A stretch of DNA of 64,000 nt from Achromobacter pulmonis (GTDB taxonomy: Bacteria; Pseudomonadota; Gammaproteobacteria; Burkholderiales; Burkholderiaceae_B): positions 534,855 to 598,854 of the forward strand of contig NZ_POQS01000001.1 in the NCBI RefSeq assembly GCF_002885955.2. Direction: 5' to 3'. Made by a program: the position numbers and the translations under genes. Positions 23,849 to 33,181 of this stretch are shown here, piece after piece. The notes under the pieces were generated by a model, which did no database searches, was not told the DNA's origin, and saw only the letters and a list, made by a program, of their open reading frames with translations. The number at the start of each line of letters is the position of its first letter. The stretch's first letter is position 1.

Positions 23849-25075
23849 TCAGTGCTGGCGACAGAATTCGATGAAGGCGTCCGGCTCCAGCGGCATGGAG
23901 ATGCCGTAGCCCTGCGCCACGTCGCAGCCGAGTTCGCGCAGCAGCTGCAGGTCGCGCTCGTGCTCCACGCCTTCGGCCACCACGCGGCGGCCCAGCACGC
24001 GGCCCATTTCGATCGCGGCGGCCACCACCGCGCGCGAGGCCGGCTCGCGATGCATGTGCACGATGAAGTCGCGGTCTATCTTGAGCTCGGTGAACGGCAT
24101 GGCCGAGAACAGCCGCATCGAGGCGATGCCGGCGCCGAAATCGTCCATCGCCAGCTCGAAGCCGCGCACCCGCAGCAGGTTCAGCACCGAGGACAGCGCC
24201 AGCCAGTCGGTGACCGGCTCGTCCTCGGTCAGCTCGACCTTGACCAGCCGCGCCGGCAGGCCGGCCTGCCCGACGCGCTGCTCCAGCAGCGCGGGCAGGT
24301 CGCGGGTGCACAGCGTGGACGCCGAGGCGTTGATCGCGATGGGCACCGCGATGTCCTGGGCATGCATGCGGCCGAGCACCTCGATGACGCGGTCGGTGAC
24401 ACGGCTGAACAGCATGCGGTCCAGGCCCAGCCGGTGCGCGGCCGGCACGAAATCCACCGCCGGTATGGCGCCCAGTTCGGGATGCTCCCAGCGCGACAGC
24501 GCCTCGGCCGCCAGCACGCGGCCCGTGGACAGGCTCATCTGCGGCTGCAGCACCACGCTCATGCCCTGGCCGGTGATCAGCGCGTGCCCCAGCGCCACTT
24601 CCATCACGTCGCGGCGCACGGCATTCGGCTGCGGCGAGGCCGCGTCGTGTTCGTCGATGCTGCGCAGCGCGGTCTTCATGGCCTGCTGCAGGGCGCTGCG
24701 CGAAACCGGCTTGGACAGCGCCTGGGCCGACGGGCAGCCGGCCTGCAGCGCCAGGCGCACGTGCGATTGCAGCAGCTCGTCGCTGAGGCTGCTGATCCAG
24801 ATGATGGGAGGCATGCGCTTGAGGCGGCCGGCGTCGACCAGGCGGCGCAGCTCGTTGGGCAGGCGCGTGCCGTCGCCCTCGCCCACCACGATGTCGCTGA
24901 TGACCACGTCGTAGAACTGGCGCGTCAGCGCGCCGACGGCCTCGGCGCTGCTGCCCAGCCCCGCCACCCGCCGAAAACCGAACGCCAGAAGCACGTTCTG
25001 CAGATAGGCGCGTTCGACGGGATGGTCTTCCACGAGAAGAATCCGTCGGGTCGCGCCGGCGTCGGTCTTAGGCAT
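23849..25075 (-). CDS. Response regulator with EAL phosphodiesterase domain
   Basis: A 408-residue REC-EAL protein. The receiver (about 10-135) has acidic residues in LVEDH and the phospho-acceptor Asp in VVISDIVVGEG. The EAL domain (about 160-405) keeps the catalytic pattern: EAL in AAEALSRW, Asn in INASAST, Glu in KVELTEDE, the DD pair in MDDFGAG, Lys in LKIDRDF, Glu in AEGVEH and Gln in QGYG. Loop 6 is degenerate (DDFGAGIASM rather than DDFGTGYSSL), so activity is likely but not certain. It should hydrolyse cyclic di-GMP under control of an unlinked kinase. Confidence 0.9.
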   Translation of the reverse strand: MPKTDAGATRRILLVEDHPVERAYLQNVLLAFGFRRVAGLGSSAEAVGALTRQFYDVVISDIVVGEGDGTRLPNELRRLVDAGRLKRMPPIIWISSLSDELLQSHVRLALQAGCPSAQALSKPVSRSALQQAMKTALRSIDEHDAASPQPNAVRRDVMEVALGHALITGQGMSVVLQPQMSLSTGRVLAAEALSRWEHPELGAIPAVDFVPAAHRLGLDRMLFSRVTDRVIEVLGRMHAQDIAVPIAINASASTLCTRDLPALLEQRVGQAGLPARLVKVELTEDEPVTDWLALSSVLNLLRVRGFELAMDDFGAGIASMRLFSAMPFTELKIDRDFIVHMHREPASRAVVAAAIEMGRVLGRRVVAEGVEHERDLQLLRELGCDVAQGYGISMPLEPDAFIEFCRQH

Positions 25076-25302
25076 TGTCTACCGTCCTAGTCGAATAGGG
25101 CGGGCCCTTGCAGGCGGCCGCAGGAACACTGTAGCCGCAATGCTACGTTATCGGTGCAGGACCTGTCCTTATCGCTAACGGGTTAATGCCATAGCGTCGC
25201 CGATAGACGTAGAAATCGGCCCATCAGCCGGACGTAGGCAACCGGACGGCTGCGCGGTGCGATAATGGCGGTCTTTCCCGCATCTACGGCACGGAGCTTC
25301 CC

Positions 25303-26424
25303 TTGACCCGCATTGACGATCCCCTGCACGACCGCGAGGTCGGTACGGCCGACTCCACCCAGGACAATACGCGCACGGACGACACCCGCATCGGCGCCGT
25401 GCGGCCGCTGATCTCACCCGCCCTGCTGCAGGACGAACTGCCGGTATCGAGCGAAATCCAGATGCTGGTCGAACGCAGCCGCGCCGAAATCGCCGACGTG
25501 CTGCACGGCCGCGACGACCGCCTGGTGCTGGTGGTCGGCCCCTGCTCCATCCACGACCGCGACCAGGCCATGGAATACGCCGGCCGCCTGCGCGCCGCCG
25601 CCGAGCACTACCGCAAGGATCTGCTCATCGTCATGCGCGTCTACTTCGAGAAGCCGCGCACCACGGTGGGCTGGAAAGGCTATATCAACGACCCGCGCCT
25701 GGACGGCAGCTTCCGCATCAACGAAGGCCTGCGCCGCGCGCGCGAACTGCTGCTGGACATCAGCGGCCTGGGCCTGCCGATCGCCACCGAATTCCTGGAC
25801 CTGCTCAGCCCGCAGTACATCGCCGACCTGATCTCCTGGGGCGCCATCGGCGCGCGCACCACCGAAAGCCCCAGCCACCGCCAGCTCGCCTCCGGCCTGA
25901 GCTGTCCGCTGGGCTTCAAGAACGGCACCGACGGCGGCGTGCAGATCGCCGCCGACGCCATGGTGGCCGCCAGCGCCAAGCACGCCTTCATGGGCATGAC
26001 CAAAATGGGCATGGCCGCCATTTTCGAGACCCGCGGCAACCAGGACACCCACGTCATCCTGCGCGGCGGCAAACAGGGCCCGAACTACGACGCCGCCAGC
26101 GTCGACGCCAGCTGCGCCGCGCTGCGCGCCGCCGGCCAGCGCGAACAGGTCATGATCGACTGCTCGCACGCCAACTCCAACAAGTCGCACCTGCGCCAGG
26201 TCGACGTGGCGCGCGACATCGCGGCCCAGCTGGCCGCGGGCGACGCGCGCATCACCGGCGTCATGATCGAAAGCCACCTCGAAGAAGGCCGCCAGGACCT
26301 CAAGGCCGGCCAGCCGCTGCGCCACGGCGTCTCCATCACCGACGCCTGCCTGGGCTGGATCCAGACCGAGCCGGTGCTCGACATGCTGGCGCAGGCGGTG
26401 CGCCAGCGCCGCGCCCGGGCGTAA
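25303..26424 (+). CDS. aroG: 3-deoxy-D-arabino-heptulosonate-7-phosphate (DAHP) synthase, class I
   Basis: The 373-residue enzyme condenses phosphoenolpyruvate with erythrose 4-phosphate, the first step of aromatic amino-acid synthesis. Family motifs are all present: VGPCSIHD, KPRTTVGWKG, FLDLLSPQ, GARTTESPSHRQLASGLS, KNGTDG and IDCSHANSNK, with the metal ligands (Cys in GPCS, His, Glu, Asp) conserved. The start is TTG at 25303, behind ACGGAG; GATAAT at 25261-25266 is a candidate -10. Which feedback type (Phe, Tyr or Trp) it is cannot be told from sequence by eye. Confidence 0.95.
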   Translation: MTRIDDPLHDREVGTADSTQDNTRTDDTRIGAVRPLISPALLQDELPVSSEIQMLVERSRAEIADVLHGRDDRLVLVVGPCSIHDRDQAMEYAGRLRAAAEHYRKDLLIVMRVYFEKPRTTVGWKGYINDPRLDGSFRINEGLRRARELLLDISGLGLPIATEFLDLLSPQYIADLISWGAIGARTTESPSHRQLASGLSCPLGFKNGTDGGVQIAADAMVAASAKHAFMGMTKMGMAAIFETRGNQDTHVILRGGKQGPNYDAASVDASCAALRAAGQREQVMIDCSHANSNKSHLRQVDVARDIAAQLAAGDARITGVMIESHLEEGRQDLKAGQPLRHGVSITDACLGWIQTEPVLDMLAQAVRQRRARA

Positions 26425-26455
26425 AAGGCGGCGTCACAGGCACGGTGTCTTCGAT

Positions 26456-26926
26456 ATGGAAAGCAGCTTCTCCGCCCCGCCCCTCCCCACCATCTTCCTG
26501 TACACGCAGGAGCAGCGCGGCAACCAACTGGTCGAGTCGCGGGTGATCGGCATGCTGTCCGACGTCTCCGGCTCGGACAAGCTCATCGTGGTGCAGGACC
26601 CGCATAGCGGCCTGCAGTTCATCTACCGCATCGACCACGAAAGCAGCAACCTCGACGCCGCCGCGCTCACCGACCAGGACGCCTCGCGCTTCGACGGCAG
26701 GCACACCATCCAGATCGACGCCATGTCCTACCGCCTGGGCACGGCCGAGAACGCGATGAAGCTGCTGCGCGGCAAGACCCAGTGGGTGCAGGACAAGGGC
26801 GCGGTGCTGTCCGTCCTGCTGCAGAATGCCGCGGCGCGCAAAACGCGCTTTTCCGCGTTGCGCATCACGCGCGACCGGTTGCGCCAGGTGCCCGCGGGCG
26901 TTCCGGTCGAGCGCCTGCCCGCCTGA
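26456..26926 (+). CDS. Conserved hypothetical protein
   Basis: A 156-residue soluble protein without signal peptide or transmembrane segment and with typical host codon use. It begins MESSFSAPPLPTIFLYTQEQRG and has a mixed alpha/beta composition; I recognise no family. It starts 31 bases after the DAHP synthase stop on the same strand and may be cotranscribed with it. A pair of DnaA boxes follows the gene. Confidence 0.7.
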   Translation: MESSFSAPPLPTIFLYTQEQRGNQLVESRVIGMLSDVSGSDKLIVVQDPHSGLQFIYRIDHESSNLDAAALTDQDASRFDGRHTIQIDAMSYRLGTAENAMKLLRGKTQWVQDKGAVLSVLLQNAAARKTRFSALRITRDRLRQVPAGVPVERLPA

Positions 26927-26933
26927 AGCGGCG

Positions 26934-26976
26934 GTATCCACAGGTCCGGCGCTTATCCACAATTTCTGTGGATAAG
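26934..26976. repeat. Inverted DnaA-box pair plus a third half-match
   Basis: CTTATCCACA (26952-26961) and TGTGGATAAG (26967-26976) form a perfect 10-bp inverted repeat with a 5-base ATTTC loop. Each arm contains the consensus DnaA box TTATCCACA. A one-mismatch box, GTATCCACA, lies at 26934-26942. There is no T-tract after the dyad, so it is not a typical terminator. It sits about 200 bases upstream of the orphan response regulator. Confidence 0.65.
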
Positions 26977-27182
26977 AATGGCTCGCGCGCACGGCTGATG
27001 GCCTTTCGGGCGATGCCGCAGGGGCTGCTCAATTTTTGACCACCCCTGCCTGCGCCCGCTTACCGATGCCGCAGTGCGGCGTTGATGATATTCTCCGCCG
27101 ATAACAAGCCTCGGATGGAAGGAGCGGATAGCGTGTTAGCCCTTGGAGCGCCCCTCGTGCAAGCGCTGGCGCCATATTCGCC

Positions 27183-27896
27183 GTGACCATCGTCATCGTC
27201 GACGACCACCGGGACTGGCGCGATACCATCGCCGAGTTCATCGCCGACCTCGGCCTGGGCGGTCCCATCCTCACCGCCGGCTCGCTGGCCGAGCTGGACC
27301 GCCTGCTGCTCGACGTGACCCCGGGCATCCTGGTGCTGGACGCCATGCTGCCCGACGGCGACGCGCTGACCCGCGTATCGCACCTGCGCACCAGCTTTCC
27401 GTCCATGGGCATCATCATGCTCACCGGACGGCTGCTGAGCGAAGACAAGGTGTCCGGCCTGAGCCTGGGCGCCGACCACTACCTGACCAAACCCGTCAAC
27501 CTGGCCGAGCTGGGCGCCACCCTGGTGGCGCTGGCCCGCCGCCTGCGCGTGGTGCCCGGCGACGGCGAGGCCCGGCCCGGCGGCTGGCGCTTCGATCCGG
27601 CGCGCCGCGTGCTGCTCTCGCCCGGGCAGGTGCGCGTGGACATCACCGACACCGAAAGCCGGCTGGTCGGCGCCCTGGTCCAGGCCGCCCCGCTGCCGCT
27701 GTCGCGCGCCCGCCTGATCGAGGCCCTGGGCGCCAGCGCAGCGGCCTACGACACCCACCGGCTCGATGCGCACGTGCACCGGCTGCGCCGCAAGCTGCGC
27801 GAACAGACCGGCGGCGACCTCGGCATCCGCACCGTCTACGGCGTGGGCTACGTCTGCACCGAACCCGTGCAGATCGTCGGCGGCGTCCAACCCTGA
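27183..27896 (+). CDS. OmpR/PhoB-family response regulator, orphan
   Basis: A 237-residue regulator with a receiver (1-120; Asp pair in IVIVDDH, phospho-acceptor in ILVLDAMLPDG, Lys in YLTKPVN) and a C-terminal winged helix (about 130-230) including RLDAHVHRLRRKLREQ and RTVYGVGYVC. The start is GTG, with no convincing alternative. No kinase gene is adjacent. The DnaA-box dyad upstream may lie in its control region. A CitE-like gene follows after 11 bases and may be in the same operon. Confidence 0.9.
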   Translation: MTIVIVDDHRDWRDTIAEFIADLGLGGPILTAGSLAELDRLLLDVTPGILVLDAMLPDGDALTRVSHLRTSFPSMGIIMLTGRLLSEDKVSGLSLGADHYLTKPVNLAELGATLVALARRLRVVPGDGEARPGGWRFDPARRVLLSPGQVRVDITDTESRLVGALVQAAPLPLSRARLIEALGASAAAYDTHRLDAHVHRLRRKLREQTGGDLGIRTVYGVGYVCTEPVQIVGGVQP

Positions 27897-27907
27897 GAAT
27901 CCCGACC

Positions 27908-28777
27908 ATGCACTCCCCTATCCGTCCCCGCCGTTCCGTCCTGTACATGCCGGGGGCCAACGCCCGCGCGCTCGACAAGGCGCGCAGCCTGGACGCCGAC
28001 GTCCTGATCCTGGACCTGGAAGACGCCGTCGCGCCCGACGCCAAGGCGCAGGCGCGCGAACAGGTAGCCGCCGCCCTGTGCGCCGGCGGCTACGGACGGC
28101 GCGAATGCGTGGTGCGCGTCAACGCGCTGGACACGCCCTGGGGCCGCGACGACGTGCGCGTCATCGCCCGCGCCGGCGCCGACGCCGTGCTGCTGCCCAA
28201 GGTGCAGTCGGCCGCCGAACTGGCGGCGCTGGCGCAGGCGCTGGACGAAGCCGGCGCGCCCGCCGGCCTGCCGCTATGGGCGATGGCGGAAACGCCGCTG
28301 GGCTTTCTGCGCCTCGACGCCATCGCCGGCGGGCATCCCCGGCTGGCCGCCATCGTGGTCGGCACCTCCGACCTGGTCAAGGACCTGCACGCCCGCCACA
28401 CGCCGTCACGCGAAGAAACCCTGCTGGCGCGCTCGCTGGCGGTGATGGCGGCGCGCGCCCACGGCCTGGCCGTGCTGGACGGCGTGCACCTGGACCTGCA
28501 CGACGACACCGGCCTGGCCGCGGCCTGCAAGCAGGGGCGCGACCAGGGATTCGACGGCAAGACGCTGATCCACCCGAAACAGATCGCGGCCGCCAACGCC
28601 GCGTTCGCGCCCACCGAGGACGAACTGGCCGGCGCGCGCCGGCGCCTGGAAGCCTGGCGCGCGGCGCAGGCTGCCGGCCAGGGCGTGGCCGTGGTCGACG
28701 GCGCGCTGGTGGAAAACCTGCACGCGCAGGAAGCGCTGCGCGTGCTGGCGCTGGCCGAGGCCATCGCGCGGGCTTGA
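27908..28777 (+). CDS. HpcH/HpaI-family CoA-ester lyase (CitE-like)
   Basis: A 289-residue TIM-barrel lyase. The N-terminus RRSVLYMPGANARALDKA and the ILDLEDAVAPDAK segment are characteristic of CitE-like proteins (phosphate/CoA loop and metal-binding acidic residues); VRVNALDTPWGRDD, LLPKVQSA and the Glu in WAMAETPLG follow the family pattern. Members cleave or form malyl-, citramalyl- or related CoA esters. There are no citC, citD or citF neighbours, so it is a stand-alone CitE-like enzyme, not citrate lyase proper. Confidence 0.88.
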   Translation: MHSPIRPRRSVLYMPGANARALDKARSLDADVLILDLEDAVAPDAKAQAREQVAAALCAGGYGRRECVVRVNALDTPWGRDDVRVIARAGADAVLLPKVQSAAELAALAQALDEAGAPAGLPLWAMAETPLGFLRLDAIAGGHPRLAAIVVGTSDLVKDLHARHTPSREETLLARSLAVMAARAHGLAVLDGVHLDLHDDTGLAAACKQGRDQGFDGKTLIHPKQIAAANAAFAPTEDELAGARRRLEAWRAAQAAGQGVAVVDGALVENLHAQEALRVLALAEAIARA

Positions 28778-28801
28778 AATGCGCAAGTCAGGAGGGTATC
28801 T

Positions 28802-29827
28802 ATGGAAAGCTCCAAGGTCGGCTATCGGCAAGGTCATGCCTACGATGCCTCTCGCCGGAACTGGTCGAATGACGGACCACGCCCTATTCGCTGGCACGCG
28901 TGGTACACCGCGAGCCCCGATGCGGTCGAACGACCGCTCGCAGTCCCCTCCACGGAGCCCCTGTTCCTCATGGGAACGGTCGCGCGCGACGCGCCGATCA
29001 ACGAGAAATGGCGGCAATACCCCGTCGTGCTGCTCTCGCACGGCACCGGCGGAACGGCGACGAGCCTGGGCTGGATCGCCCGAGCCTTGGCTGCCGCCGG
29101 GTACGTGGTGATCGGTGTCGATCATCACGGCAATACCGCTTCTGAGCCATACCGACCCGAGGGTTTCCTGTGCTGGTGGGAACGTCCGCGGGATCTATCC
29201 GTAGCGCTCGATTCGCTCGCAAACGAGGGTTTTTTCGCTGGCCGCCTCGATACCTCACGGGTCGCGTGCGTCGGCTTCTCTCTTGGCGGATATACGGCTG
29301 TCTCCATTCTCGGCGCAATCACCGATATGGATCGCTTCAACCAATGGGCTGGAACTTCAGACTCCGGCCGGGTGCCGCGCGAATTTCCGGGCCTCGGTGG
29401 TCATATTGAACCGTTGCTGCGTGATAGCGCGGTCTTTCGAACATCGTGGGAGCGCCAGTCCGCTTCCTGCGCCGACCCGCGGGTAAGGGTCGTTGTCGCC
29501 CTTGCTCCCGCGCCGCCGGTGCGCGCCTTCACGCCGAACAGCCTCGCCGAGATCGCGGTTCCCGTGACCGTGCTGGCGGGAGAAGCCGACCGTGAAGCGC
29601 CTATCGAACCCTGCGCCATGTGGCTGGCGGAACGACTGCCGCGTTGCAAACTGCATTCTCTTGGCGCTCATGTCGGACACTACACCTTGCTCTGCGCCGG
29701 GACTGAGGCTGGACGCAAGCTGGAGCCGGAACTGTGCATCGACCTCCCCGGCGTCGATCGTCAAGAAGTTCACAAGTCCGCCGTTCAACTTGCCCTGCAG
29801 GCGCTTGCCGCCGGTCTGCCAAGGTGA
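28802..29827 (+). CDS. Alpha/beta hydrolase (platelet-activating-factor-hydrolase or dienelactone-hydrolase-like)
   Basis: A 341-residue serine hydrolase. The oxyanion region VVLLSHGTGG, the nucleophile elbow GFSLGG (Ser160) and a late histidine in SLGAHVGHYTLL give a full triad with an acid near VLAGEADREAP. No signal peptide is evident. Base composition is visibly lower in G+C and codon choice less biased than in both neighbours (for example frequent third-position T and A), suggesting recent acquisition. It stands alone between a lyase gene and an ABC-F gene. Substrate unknown. Confidence 0.82.
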   Translation: MESSKVGYRQGHAYDASRRNWSNDGPRPIRWHAWYTASPDAVERPLAVPSTEPLFLMGTVARDAPINEKWRQYPVVLLSHGTGGTATSLGWIARALAAAGYVVIGVDHHGNTASEPYRPEGFLCWWERPRDLSVALDSLANEGFFAGRLDTSRVACVGFSLGGYTAVSILGAITDMDRFNQWAGTSDSGRVPREFPGLGGHIEPLLRDSAVFRTSWERQSASCADPRVRVVVALAPAPPVRAFTPNSLAEIAVPVTVLAGEADREAPIEPCAMWLAERLPRCKLHSLGAHVGHYTLLCAGTEAGRKLEPELCIDLPGVDRQEVHKSAVQLALQALAAGLPR

Positions 29828-29940
29828 GGACCCGATCGCGGGCTTAGGGCGCCTACCGGGGATCTGTACAATACCGACCCTTCCCCGGTCCCTCTTTGCG
29901 CCGCAGCCTGCGGCGGGAGCGCGGCCGCGCCAGCTCCTCC

Positions 29941-31572
29941 ATGATCCGCTTCCAACAAGTTTCACTCGCCCGCGGCGTCAAGCCGCTGCTCGACCGCGCC
30001 GACCTGCTCCTGAACCCGGGCGACAAGATCGGCCTGATCGGCGCCAACGGCGCCGGCAAGTCCAGCCTGTTCGGGCTGCTGCGCGGCACGCTGCACGCGG
30101 ACCAGGGCGACCTGGACTTCCCGGCGAACTGGCGCATGGCGCACGTGGCGCAGGAGACGCCCGCGCTGGACCGTCCCGCCATCGAATACGCGATCGACGG
30201 CGACGTCACGCTGCGCCGCCTGGAAGCCGAGCTGGCGGCCCTGGAGGCCGAGCCCGAAAGCGCCGAGAACGGCCTGCGCATGGCCGACATCTACGCCGCG
30301 CTGGCCGACGCCGACGCCTACACCGTGCATTCGCGCGCCGAACAGCTGCTGACCGGCCTGGGCTTCACCCAGGCGCAGATGCATCTGCCGCTGACCAGCT
30401 TCTCCGGCGGCTGGCGCATGCGCCTGAACCTGGCGCAGGCGCTGATGTGCCCGTCCGACCTGCTGCTGCTGGACGAGCCCACCAACCACCTGGACCTGGA
30501 CGCCATCATCTGGCTGGAGGACTGGCTCAAGCGCTATCCCGGCACGCTGATCGTGATCTCGCACGACCGCGATTTCCTGGACGGCGTGGTCAACGTCATC
30601 GTCCATATCGACGAACGCAAGCTCAAGCGCTACTCCGGCAATTATTCGTCTTTCGAACGCCAGCGCGCCGCCCAGCTCGAACTGGCGCAGGGCATGATGG
30701 AGAAGCAGATGCGCCAGCGCGCGCACCTGCAATCCTTCATCGACCGCTTCAAGGCGCAGGCCAGCAAGGCGCGCCAGGCGCAAAGCCGCATCAAGGCGCT
30801 GGCGCGCATGGAGGAAGTGGCGCCGCTGCGCGCGGCCGCCGAGTTCTCGTTCGAGTTCCGCGAGCCGCTGCGCGCGCCCAATCCGCTGCTGACCATGGAC
30901 CGGGTCAGCGCCGGCTACCGCAGCATCGACGAGGACACGCAGGCCGCCTCCGACAAGATCATCGTCTCGGGCATCAATTTCTCGCTGCAGGCGGGCCAGC
31001 GCATCGGCCTGTTGGGCATCAACGGCGCCGGCAAGTCGACCTTCATCAAGACCATCGCCGGCGAGCTGGATACGCTGGCCGGCGACACGCAGTTCAACAA
31101 GGGCCTGTCGATCGGCTATTTCGCCCAGCACCAGGTGGAGATGCTGCGCCACGACGAATCGCCGCTGTGGCACATGACCAAGGCCGCGCCCAACGTGCGC
31201 GAGCAGGAGCTGCGCAACTTCCTGGGCAGCTTCAACTTCAACGGCGCCATGGCCACCAGTTCCATCGCGCCGTTCTCCGGCGGCGAAAAGGCGCGGCTGG
31301 CGCTGGCGCTCATCGTGTGGCAGCGCCCCAACCTGCTGCTCCTGGACGAGCCCACCAACCACCTGGACCTGGAAACCCGCGAGGCGCTGACCTCGGCGCT
31401 GGCGCAGTTCGAAGGCACGCTGGTGCTGGTGTCGCACGACCGCCATCTGCTGCGCGCCACCACCGACCAGTTCATCATCGTGGCCGACGGCAAGGTCAGC
31501 CCCTTCGACGGCGACCTGGACGACTACAAGAACTGGCTGTACCAGACCAAGCTGGGCGCCAAGGCCGCGTAA
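29941..31572 (+). CDS. yheS: ABC-F family ATPase (YheS-like)
   Basis: A 543-residue protein with two ABC cassettes and no membrane domain. Cassette 1 has GANGAGKSS, signature FSGGWRMRLNLA and LLLLDEPTNHLDLD; cassette 2 has GINGAGKST, FSGGEKARLALAL and a second LLLLDEPTNHLDLE. The charged linker between them (about 240-300, QMRQRAHLQSFIDRFKAQ) is the P-site tRNA-interaction motif region of ABC-F proteins, which act on the ribosome. The start ATG at 29941 gives the family's usual MIRFQQVSLARG beginning. Confidence 0.94.
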   Translation: MIRFQQVSLARGVKPLLDRADLLLNPGDKIGLIGANGAGKSSLFGLLRGTLHADQGDLDFPANWRMAHVAQETPALDRPAIEYAIDGDVTLRRLEAELAALEAEPESAENGLRMADIYAALADADAYTVHSRAEQLLTGLGFTQAQMHLPLTSFSGGWRMRLNLAQALMCPSDLLLLDEPTNHLDLDAIIWLEDWLKRYPGTLIVISHDRDFLDGVVNVIVHIDERKLKRYSGNYSSFERQRAAQLELAQGMMEKQMRQRAHLQSFIDRFKAQASKARQAQSRIKALARMEEVAPLRAAAEFSFEFREPLRAPNPLLTMDRVSAGYRSIDEDTQAASDKIIVSGINFSLQAGQRIGLLGINGAGKSTFIKTIAGELDTLAGDTQFNKGLSIGYFAQHQVEMLRHDESPLWHMTKAAPNVREQELRNFLGSFNFNGAMATSSIAPFSGGEKARLALALIVWQRPNLLLLDEPTNHLDLETREALTSALAQFEGTLVLVSHDRHLLRATTDQFIIVADGKVSPFDGDLDDYKNWLYQTKLGAKAA

Positions 31573-31588
31573 GCCGTCCCCGGGCCGG

Positions 31589-33181
31589 TCAGGCCAGCGC
31601 CGTGGGATACGGGCTGGTGTCGATGTGTTCCAGCATGCCGTAGGCCAGGCGCTCCATCAGCCGGGCGCGCACGCCGGCGTGGGCCGGGTCGTCCCACAGA
31701 TTGCGCGTTTCATGCGGGTCCCGCGCCAGGTCGTACAGCTCGCCCCAGCGCGCGCCGTCGTACACCGTGGCGCGAAAGCCCTCGGCCAGCAGCGTGCGGC
31801 AGCGGATGCGGCTGTCGAAGCCCAGGATCACGCGCTGGCCTTCCTCTTCGATCATCAGCGCGTCGCGCAACGCCGTCTCGCGCCCCGCGATCAGGCCCGC
31901 CATATCGCGGCCCTGGATGCCGTTATAGGGCTGCACGCCGGCGCGCGCCAACACCGTGGGCGCCACGTCGATGGTGCTGAGCAAGGCTACGCTGGCCGCG
32001 CCCGGGCGGCCGGCCGAGGCAGGATCGCGCCAGATGAACGGCACCCGCGTCAGGCCGCGGTAGTGGATCGGCCCCTTCAGCATCAGCTGGTGGTCGCCGA
32101 GGTAGTCGCCGTGGTCGCTGGTGAAGATCACCACCGTGTTGGAGGCCAGGCCCAGCGCGTCCAGCTCCGCCAGCACGCGGCCGATCTGGTTGTCGATATT
32201 GGCGATGGACCCGTAGTTCAGCGCCAGGGCCTCGCGCGCCTCGCGCTCGTTGCAGGCGAAGATCGCCGGCGTGTGCCTGATCGCCGTGCCGGCGTCGCGC
32301 TGGGCGCGCAGCCAGGCCACGTGGGGAGGCGGCGGCTCGGCCGAATGGAAGGACGCCGGCAGCTCCATGTCCTCGGGCCGGTACATGTCCCAGAACCGGC
32401 CGGGCGGCGTGAACGGATGGTGCGGGTCCGGAAACGAACACTGCATGAAGAACGGCCGCCCCTGCGCCGCGTAGCCGCGCAGCGCCTCGATGCTGCGGTC
32501 GGCGATATAGGCGGTGGGATACAGCGCTTCCGGCACGCGCGTGCGCCAGGCCTGGCGGATCTGCGTGAGCGCGTATTCCGGCGCGGGCGTGGCCTGCGCC
32601 GGGCCGATCATGGCTTCCACCTCGGGATACTCGCGGCGCAGCCAGCGGCGGTAATGGCCGTGCACGTCGTCGCTATGGTCGTCGACCAGGTCCACCTGCT
32701 CGAAGCCGTAGTACGGCAGGCTCAGGTCGTGGTCGTCGCGCTCCAGCCACAGCTTGCGCAGCTCCTGGTCGTAGCGCCCGGCGTCGGGCGTCACGGCCTC
32801 GTGCGGCAGCCGGTCTTCGGCCCGCACCGGCCAGGAAGGCGCGATGTCGGTCATGTTCTGCAGGTGCACCTTGCCGACCAGCGAGGTGCCGTAGCCGGCC
32901 TGGCGCATGGCTTCGACGAAGGTGCGGCTGCGCAGCGACAGCGCGATGCCGTTGTGGCGCGCGCCGTGCGCGGAAGGGTAGCGCCCCGTCATCAGGCTGG
33001 CCCGGTTGGGCATGCAGATGGGCGTGGCCACGTGCATGTTGTCGGCGCGCCAGCCGCCGGCGGCCAGCCGGTCCAGGTTGGGCGTGCGGACCACGCGGTT
33101 GCCATAGGCGCCGACATGGTCGGCGCGATGCTGGTCGGTGATGAACAGCAGGAAGTTCACGGGCTGGGCGGCCGGGGTCAT
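31589..33181 (-). CDS. Sulfatase/arylsulfatase-family hydrolase
   Basis: A 530-residue enzyme of the type I sulfatase fold. Metal-binding Asp16 lies in LLFITDQHRADH, and Cys56 in PICMPNRASLMTGR satisfies C-x-P-x-R, the site converted to formylglycine. A later IFTSDHGDYLGDH supplies the other metal ligands. No signal peptide, so it is cytoplasmic; substrates may be choline sulfate, another alkyl sulfate or a phosphonate ester. The ATG overlaps the stop of the upstream receptor gene (ATGA), so the pair is translationally coupled, linking uptake with hydrolysis. Confidence 0.9.
   Translation of the reverse strand: MTPAAQPVNFLLFITDQHRADHVGAYGNRVVRTPNLDRLAAGGWRADNMHVATPICMPNRASLMTGRYPSAHGARHNGIALSLRSRTFVEAMRQAGYGTSLVGKVHLQNMTDIAPSWPVRAEDRLPHEAVTPDAGRYDQELRKLWLERDDHDLSLPYYGFEQVDLVDDHSDDVHGHYRRWLRREYPEVEAMIGPAQATPAPEYALTQIRQAWRTRVPEALYPTAYIADRSIEALRGYAAQGRPFFMQCSFPDPHHPFTPPGRFWDMYRPEDMELPASFHSAEPPPPHVAWLRAQRDAGTAIRHTPAIFACNEREAREALALNYGSIANIDNQIGRVLAELDALGLASNTVVIFTSDHGDYLGDHQLMLKGPIHYRGLTRVPFIWRDPASAGRPGAASVALLSTIDVAPTVLARAGVQPYNGIQGRDMAGLIAGRETALRDALMIEEEGQRVILGFDSRIRCRTLLAEGFRATVYDGARWGELYDLARDPHETRNLWDDPAHAGVRARLMERLAYGMLEHIDTSPYPTALA

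Noticed and set aside
26952..26976. The 10-bp dyad read as a rho-independent terminator
   Set aside because: AT-rich arms and no T-tract on either strand; the arms are exact DnaA boxes.
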